NCBI GenBank assembly: GCA_032622095.1
Contig: CP136066.1
Location: 45,025,835 to 45,089,834 of the forward strand
Source: Siphonodentalium dalli
Taxonomy: Eukaryota; Mollusca; Scaphopoda; Gadilida; Siphonodentaliidae
Length of the DNA: 64,000 nt
Direction: 5' to 3'
The notes beneath the pieces are model-generated. The model was given only the letters and a program-made list of their open reading frames with translations. It was not told the origin of the DNA and searched no databases. Both the position numbers and the translations under genes were made by a program. Positions 37,301-46,300 of this stretch are shown here, piece by piece. The number at the start of each line of letters is the position of its first letter. Position 1 is the stretch's first letter.

Positions 37301-40300
37301 TTGGCATAAGAGACCTCAGAAAATAATATAGCCTTATCAATAGCTAAGTAGTCCAAAGGCATGGAATGGAATTGATGAATTGGGTTTAAAGTCGCTCAAA
37401 ACAAATTTACCAGTACATAACACAAGATTTTGGACCGATTTAAACCAAATTTGGTATGGTGACTCGGGTACCCTTGGCCGAGTTATAATGGTGTTAGTAT
37501 TTCAAAAAATTTTAACTTAAAAAAAACAAAAAACATTTTTTAATTATTTAAACAAAATATATTTTATTATATATATATATATATTTTTTTAATTTTGTTT
37601 TGTTAAATTGAGCAAGGAATTCAATCTAAACTTGTTTTTTTTTTTTTTTTTTTTAAGAGTGAATATATTATTTAGAAAAAGGGCCATAACTCAGTTTAAC
37701 ATAGTCGGATCAAACCCATATTCGAACTCGATCTGTATTTTGGGCTGAGAAACTCACATACCAAATTTGATTGCGATCAGATAGAAAATGTTTCAGTTAT
37801 CGCATAATGCGTAAAGTGTCTACGGTCGGACGGACAGACAGACGAACAACGAGTGGTCAATCCGGACGTTGACACTATGTTTACCATACTATGGTATGGG
37901 TAAACATAAAAACATAAAACAATTCTATGTTGAAAAATGACAATAACTCTGCCAAAATGACTCCGACTGAACTCAAAATCGCAGGTGCGCAGGTTCCCAT
38001 GCTGGTTGACATCTGTGTCAAGATATAAAAACATTTACTGAAAAATTACCGAAATACAGGCTCCGACAAAAGATGCATCCCAGGATGTAGGATTCTATGT
38101 CGAAAAAGGGCAATAACTCTGCCAAAATGACTCCGACTAAACTCAAATTGCAAGTTCCCATGCTGGTTGACATCTGTGCAAAGTTTTAAAATATTTTACA
38201 GGAAAATAACGGAATACAGACTCGAACAAAAGATGTGTCCAAGGATGAACGGATTCTATGTCGAAAAAGGGCAATAACTCTCAAAAGGAGTCCCACCGAA
38301 ATAAAAAAAATTGACAAGAAAATGACAGAATACAGGTCCGGATAAATTTCCAGATGGACGAGGGTCTCTACAATAGTCCTCCAACGGAATGTTGGGGGAC
38401 AATTAATCAGCAGCTGACTATTCAAAGAATCTGAAGAGAGCTAGATTTTCTATTGCGTCAAATTTGCACGAATTTATTTTCCATATTCATTAGTCTATGC
38501 AGGCCTCAGATGAACTAGTTTTATCTCTGGTACAGTAGTTAATAATATCATTCAGATAACTCAAAACACATCACAAGTTAGAAAGATTGCGAAAATTGGA
38601 ATGTCAGAATACCAGTATACAGAAACACAATGGTATGCCTTCGCGTCAGAATTATGTCATGAACCAATGTAAATATAGCTCTCCTCGGCCTATGACGTCA
38701 CGAATGCAAAATAAAAACAAAAACAATGCTGCACCAGCACAGCTCCGGTTGTCAACCTCATGCAAGGGTTAAAACTTTATTACTGTGGCCTACTTACTCT
38801 GAGGAACTGGGCTTCGTTTTACGTCCAATCTTGGATTGCATCACCGGAGTTCCAAAATGTTCCGGATTGGACAGCGGCAAGTTATCGAGCGTCTGCAAGA
38901 GAGACAATAAAAAATACATGCAATTAACAATGTACTCCTATTGATTAAAATAACCAGGTCTAGAAATATTATTTATTAATATTTATTAATATGAACTTAT
39001 TATCGGAACATTCCCCATGAATAAATATATCCTTCTGCACTTGTATTATCTTTTTCATCAGTCTGTCGTCTACACATTTTTATGAACATCCCTCCAAATG
39101 AATAATAGACCATACCAATGTATAATTTTATAACTTGAGTGTGAGAATCCATTTTGTATGTGGGCTAAAGCTGTTTACCAGCTGTTGATAAGTTTTGGCT
39201 CTAATACAAAACCCAAAAGATTGTATATTCAAGCCTTGAAATAGTGTGTCTGTCATTTGCAGAATGAGGCTCCCAGAGGGTGAATTTAGTGATGCTACCC
39301 CGCATAGCGGGCTAGCATCACCAAATTCACCCTCTGGGAACCTCATTCTGCAAATGACAGACACACTATTTCAAGGCTTGTTTGTTACATGTACATATAC
39401 ATCAACGAGTAAATAAATTTATTTGCCTGAGGCTTAGTACAGTTTGACTAACATCAACTGGCCTAAAACTATGGTGCTGGACATTTGCAGAATGAGGTCC
39501 CAGAGGGTGAATTTAGTGATGCTACCTCGCACGGTGGGCTAGCATTACCAAATTCATCCTCCACGGACCTAATTCTGCATGGCCTCAGCTGCTATGGGAG
39601 ACCAAGACTCATATTTACATGTAAGTCTCCAGATGGTGATGTGCACCCATTGGGCACCTCAATTACGCATTGTGTTATCTGCCAAATTGGAGATATAGAT
39701 ACTAAACAAAAAAAGAAAAGTAATTTTCTGAAGAAGTTGCTAAAGAAGCTAAATATCTTGTTAACCCTTTACCCAACAGAACGGCCCTGTGCCAATGCAT
39801 TCTCTTATATATGCGAGTCGACCATAGGTCGCCTCGCATATATAAGAGAATGCATTGGCTTAACACATTAAAAATTATAAAATTGTTAAAGAATGTAAGA
39901 AAAAATGGTAAAAAGTGTTAAAAAAAAGATTTTTTTAGGCCAATGCATTCTCTTATATATGCGAGGCGACCTATGGTCGACTCGCATATATAAGAGAATG
40001 CATTGGCACAGGGCATAACTGTAACTATCACAATGTGGTCAAGGAGCCGGTTCCAATGATATCCATATTTGTATGGTTCTATTGAGACAGACCGAAGATA
40101 TTTTAGGCTGTTGAAGCTTTATTTGGCCGGTTTTGGCCGGTTTGTTGGGTAAAGGGTTAATATGATAATAAAGATACTTTCCAAGAGATGAGAGCTAAGC
40201 AAAATGACTCAAGAGGTCCCAAGAGGTGAATTAGTGATGCTAGCCTGCTGTGCGGGGTATCATCACTCGCCAATAATAATTCAAATTTGGCATAAAATAT

Positions 40301-43300
40301 CTCCTTATATTATTGAAAATAATGAAACTTTATCACAGAACACAAGTCGATATCTCAAAAAAAACAAAAACAAGTTCACAGTTTATTACACCGAATAAGT
40401 TGATGACACAATGAGAGCTTTCCGATGAATGGCAACAAGCCATATTTCCGACTAAATCCTGAAAAATTACCCATAATTCTGCTGTGGTTAAGGTGTCGAT
40501 AAATTAGAGTATTACTGTATAAGCTCACCTCACTCTCTATGAAATGCTTCTCTCCTTTGAGGCACAGTTTAGTTCTGCGCAGCGTCCGTTCATCACCGTC
40601 GTCAAATACTATGAAATAGAAATGTTATTAAATCAAACTTATTGGTACAGGCAGTAGCGATGGGTAATGGATCGCCATTGACCGGTCCAGGGTCCACTAC
40701 TGGACCGCGGACCAGAGTGCTGCTGCTGGACTACCTTGGACCAGTCCAATTTCGCCCTTGGGCAATATGTTTAACTCTTCCATGACTGGAGCTTTCTGAA
40801 ATTTTGCGAAAACCCTGTGCCAATTCCTCACATATATAAGAGAATACATTGGCCTAACAATATTTACCTTGCACTTGTAAGCCAGTGCATTCTATTAGAT
40901 ATGCAAGGCTCCTTATGGGAGACTCAATACATAAGATAATGCACTGGCACAGGATCTTTAATGCTGCACCAGCGAAGCTCACATCACGAAAGGGTTAAAT
41001 ATCGTGATTGGACAACACTGACATAATGCTTCGTGGAGATAAAAGGAAAACCCCTCTATTTCCTTTATTAGACTCTGTAATGCATAGGTTGTTCAAGAGT
41101 CTAATTTTAATTAGAACTATGTACTGACTCGTCTGCAGAATACTCACCAACAGTGTATGTGCTCATATCTGTGAGTTTCGTGATTACGCCGTTCGACATT
41201 AATCCCGTTTCGGCATCCTTCACCTCGACCGATGCACCAGCCTATAATATAAATTCAAAGAGATCAACTAACCATTCAGCTTAACGACATATCTGCTTGT
41301 AACATGCAATCCAATTGACTATTCATATACAGTGTATGTAGTCAATTAAAAAACATTGACAACATGAGTCTTGATCTACTGTTACAATTCAACAACTTTC
41401 AAATTCAAATCACCATGTCTTGCATCAAGTGAAACATCTATTGCTTCAATGAGATTCTCTAATCTATACTAATAAAACTCAATTTTGCTTGTTTGTCTGT
41501 GCAGCTATGGGTGACCAAACAGCTGGGCCCTCGTGGGCTGAAAATTTATACACTCAGACGACTTAAGGTGTACTAATAAACAACTCACCCTCAAAGTTCC
41601 TTTAACCATCTCATCATTCACAATTACGGACGATAAGGTGTCTTTTATGAAAATCTGAAAAATAGTAAAAAAAAAACATTTTATAAATTAAAAAGAACCA
41701 AGCTGATCCATAAGATGCCAATGGCATGATAAGAAATTATAACCTTTTATTACACTCCTACCGGTATGTGCGATTTCCATTGAAAACGCTGTTAATTAAA
41801 AATGGTAATGTCACTATTGAATTATGTCATTTCTCGTGACGTCATTGACGTTACGTCGCTTACTGATCTAGACTGAATTTTCGATAGTTGATCTTTCTCC
41901 ACATCGAGACTTTCATGCATTAATACTGGGTGTTTAATCATATAGATCTGGCGAACCAAATTGATGCAGAAGTGTAATAGATAGAGTAACAAATTAGTTC
42001 TGAGAATTATGTTAAATAATTCACTCGAGATGAGAGATGTTTAGGTAAGAAACATGTGCGCCAACGCGCACTTGTTTCTTACAGACGTCTCTCGCCTCTC
42101 GTGAATTATTTAACGTAATTCTCGAAACCAATTTGATTACTCTCTATCTCATTTTCAAGATATTTTTGATGTGTGAACTTATACTGGTGATATCAATCAG
42201 CTGCAAGCTGCCATCAACGAAGATCGAAAATTAAAACTTGCCATGAAAATTCTAACAATGGAAGTTTCCTTCCACTATTCAATTAGAATCTGTGTGGCAA
42301 CAAGCTAAATTCTGTTACTTAATGTTTTCGCAGTTCCATAAAAACACTGACTTACAAAGTTACGGTACATGTATATTGGGCACAGGAATAAGCCTAGAGG
42401 TTTGAAATTTAGAGAAGTCAAATCTCTCTGTTTGGTCATTAGGTACCGGTAGACTGTCAGGGAGAATAATGGCTGAAGTTCAAGTTACCCCCATCATCAC
42501 CCTTACATGTATATGATCCAATAAGTATTATGCAACACAAGAGCCCATTTATAAAACCATTATTGTGAGTAAGAACACCTTTATAATCAGTAAATATACT
42601 AGTACTTTAAATATGCTGTTGAGATATACAGCTACATGTATACATAAAGTACACATTACTAATAATTCTCGTGCACTTTTTTTGAATGCGACACGATTGG
42701 TTTCCATTGTAATCTTCCAGCTGAGGGCCCTACAATGTAGCACACCGTGAAATTTATGCAACTTTAAAGTTGCTGACATTGTTTCGGCTGTCAATTTATA
42801 AACTCCACCCATCGCCTGGTGTCAGACCGCATTTATTGGATTTACACATGTAGACATGAACATCAAGTTCAATGATTCTCCTTACTGGTATATCTGTGTA
42901 ACCTAACAAGATCCTCATGGATGTATTCTTTTTTCAACTTTTAGTGTGTCGACCCGCTAATAGACTGTGGTATCACAACGCGGTACCCAGTCTTAGTAAA
43001 CTTAGCGTACATTTGCTCCCAAAGTCCCAAAATAGACTAATTTATACACGTCAATCATTTTGGTGCCAAGAAACGAACAATTCAAACTTCGTTTAATAAT
43101 GAACTATTATTAATAGAAGATTAAAGTCCCAAATAAATTATTCCCAGACCCCGATTTATATAATAGGATACACTTGCTATTTTCCGTGTCACAATCATTT
43201 CAAACCTACGTTTTGATGCGGCCGCATATCCGTGGGTTTACAGTAAAGATTGAAGCCCACCAATATCTCGTGAAACATCATCGCATTATGAGTGCTGCAG

Positions 43301-46300
43301 TGGTACCGTAAACAATGCAAATTTTGATTTCATATAAGTTTTTGTTTGTGATTATGTAACTTGTCCTCATTTTGGGTCAACGGCAGGGTTTCCGTTAGTA
43401 CGGCACAGCGTCCGTAGGACGGCCTCATTCCCCTCGCAGATGATCTGTTTGATTCATACATGTACCAAAAGTCAGCAGCAATACAGCGGTTCTACTATAC
43501 GCAGCAAGTCCCTGGATATGCAGCAAGTCCCCGGTAAATGCAGCAAGTCCCTGGTAAATGCAGCAAGTCCCTCACACCTAGGGTGGATTACGGCGAATTA
43601 GCCATGCGTGTTTACACAACGATGTGTTTAATCAGTGGAGGTGCTGATTACAAAGGGCTTTAATCAAAGGGCTTTAATTTGATCGTAATACTGATAGATT
43701 ATTGAAGGGAATTGGACTGAATTGTGGGACTGAATCATTGAATGATAAAATTAAGGGTTGGATTTTTTTAGATGTTTTTATTGGTAAATGCGAACAAGTA
43801 ACATGAGAATAGTAGAATAGCAACAAAAGAAAAATAGAGCACAGTTTTATAAATATACATATATATATATAAACAGTGAGCTGAAAGAAAAGTTTATTAG
43901 AATAAATTGTATATAGTACCATCCTCTGGCCGTCTGTTGTTCTCAGCATCTTTTCGTGTACTGGCTTGATCTCTCTTAAAAATCTGTTAAAATGCTTGTC
44001 CCTTACTTCTGATGATTTTGAATTCCAGATTTCCGGGCGAACATAGAATTTTGCGAACTCCTTGAATGGTTCGTCGCTTCAAACAAAACTTTCTGCCATT
44101 TCTAACAACTTCTGTCATCTACCTTAAAAGCAACATTCTCCTTCTTTCCAATCGGAATATTGGATAAAAGTTCTTCCGTGGAAGATAGGAAATCTATGAT
44201 TTGAGCCACGCTCAAGAACTTACCAGTATGTAACAACATAAAAGAAATAGAAACTTACCAGTATGTAACTTACCAGTATGTAACAACATAAAAGAAATAG
44301 AAACATCTTAAATAATTATAAAGGGATAAAGATTTCCAATCAATTCTAATCAACTGCCACAGATCATAAATCAAATGGATAATAAAACACTGATTAAACT
44401 CATCAACAACTCCACTAATCCACCCTAGGTGTGAGGGACTTGCTACATTTACCAGGGACTTGCTGCATTTACCGGGGACTTGCTGCGTATAGTAGGACCC
44501 CAATACAGCAATATGTCATAACAAATTTGGGCTGCAACGCGAGTTCGGGGGTTAAACAGAATACTGGTGAAAAAGCGGTCCATTGAGCACAGTGTGTTAC
44601 GGTACATCATAACCCTTTGAAATCAAAACGCCAAAACTGCAACGTAATGTTTGATGTACATTGGAATAGCGACGTTACCGTATATACAGCGTAATAATGT
44701 CGCGGTAACATCAAATAATGCCGGACGACTGAGTACGGATATTTTTGTTCACGTGATTTGCGAGGTTGAAACTACTCACGCTCGGAGATCCCGTGCTATC
44801 GTACAATTTAGGGGTGCCACGATTAATCGTATAATCGATGAACCGTTGATAAAGACGATAATCGATTACCATTGCCATAGTCGATTAATCTGCGTTATTT
44901 ATTTCAGACGTTGGAAAATGCCGGGTATTATTGAATACGGTGTTTCTTTTACACAGTTTAATCTACAACCGAAGGGTTAACAACATCAATTTAATCAAAG
45001 AGATTCCGACAACATGAGTACTACTAACTTATGTTGCAAACACTCGGCAGTTCATTTGATGATGCGACATGGTTACTCTTCGGCCCATTGTATATTCTAC
45101 AAATCGGTGGCACTGCAGCTTTGAACTTATGGTGACGTCGTTGTATATAAATTTAAACTTGACAGGTGGCACTATGGCTTTGAAATGTGCCGACTGTCAC
45201 CTTAGATGTTACTAATACAGGTTATCGTGTATCATACTTAACTTGTTCTAAGTCCTGTAATTTGCGGGTGGGGGCACACGTTTGTGATTGTTAACCACGC
45301 ACTGGATGTTTGATGAAACTTATAGTTTCTAACTTTCCTACTTTTATATTGTTTGTATGTTTGGCTATTCATAACTGAAATCAATCGCAACGTTCGTTCA
45401 AATGAACTCACAAATATTATAATCAAAACATCGCCGAGAACTGTGGTGGTATTCAATACATTGTGTTCATTGGTCATTAACAGTGGTTTATGATGCACTT
45501 TATTAATGTAAAAAATTACATCAGCCGATGCCACAATCAGCGACAGTGCATTTAACCAGCCCCCAGCCAATAGGCCATATTACGGAAATCTTCCACTGAA
45601 GTTATTAGGTACGATTAATCGATTATAGTCGATTATTGACAACCGATTATCGATTATCAAAATCAATAATCGTGGCACCTCTAGTACAATTACATAATTT
45701 GATCAAAGAATGCCGAATTGCTGAGTTAGGCAGAGTGGGATCAACATACACCAAAAGGCGGTTCTCCTACCAAAGGAGGTATCTACCAGCTAGGTATAAG
45801 TAAAAGGCAGAGTCGGGACATTTTCATTAACAGGATTTGCGTGGAAAAAAATGCTCATTCTCGTACTATTATAATAGATAATATGGAACCTACCGGTAGC
45901 TGTCCCAAGTCAGTCTTTATAGCAGGAATTCATATTGACAACACCATTCATTTGAGCCATATTACATGCATGGAGGATAAACACAAAAGACATACCAGCC
46001 ACAATATATGGAGATAAGTAGGGTCAATAATAGTTTCGTTGTCCCGCCTGGTTCCCCAAGCACATAAACAACGACGCACGTGCCAGGGTGTTCACAATTC
46101 CCGCCAATACTCAATTATATTTTATAACACGTTGGCTAAAACTCTGTACTATAGCAGCGATCGTCAGTTGTTGGGACTATAAATACACTATACAGACTAT
46201 TGAACAAGTTCCAGGTTTGAAAGATTTCGCCGCTATAAATATCTCCTGCAGACAAACCCTGCATGGAGTATGATGTCACAGCGCACAATTATCTTTTCAG

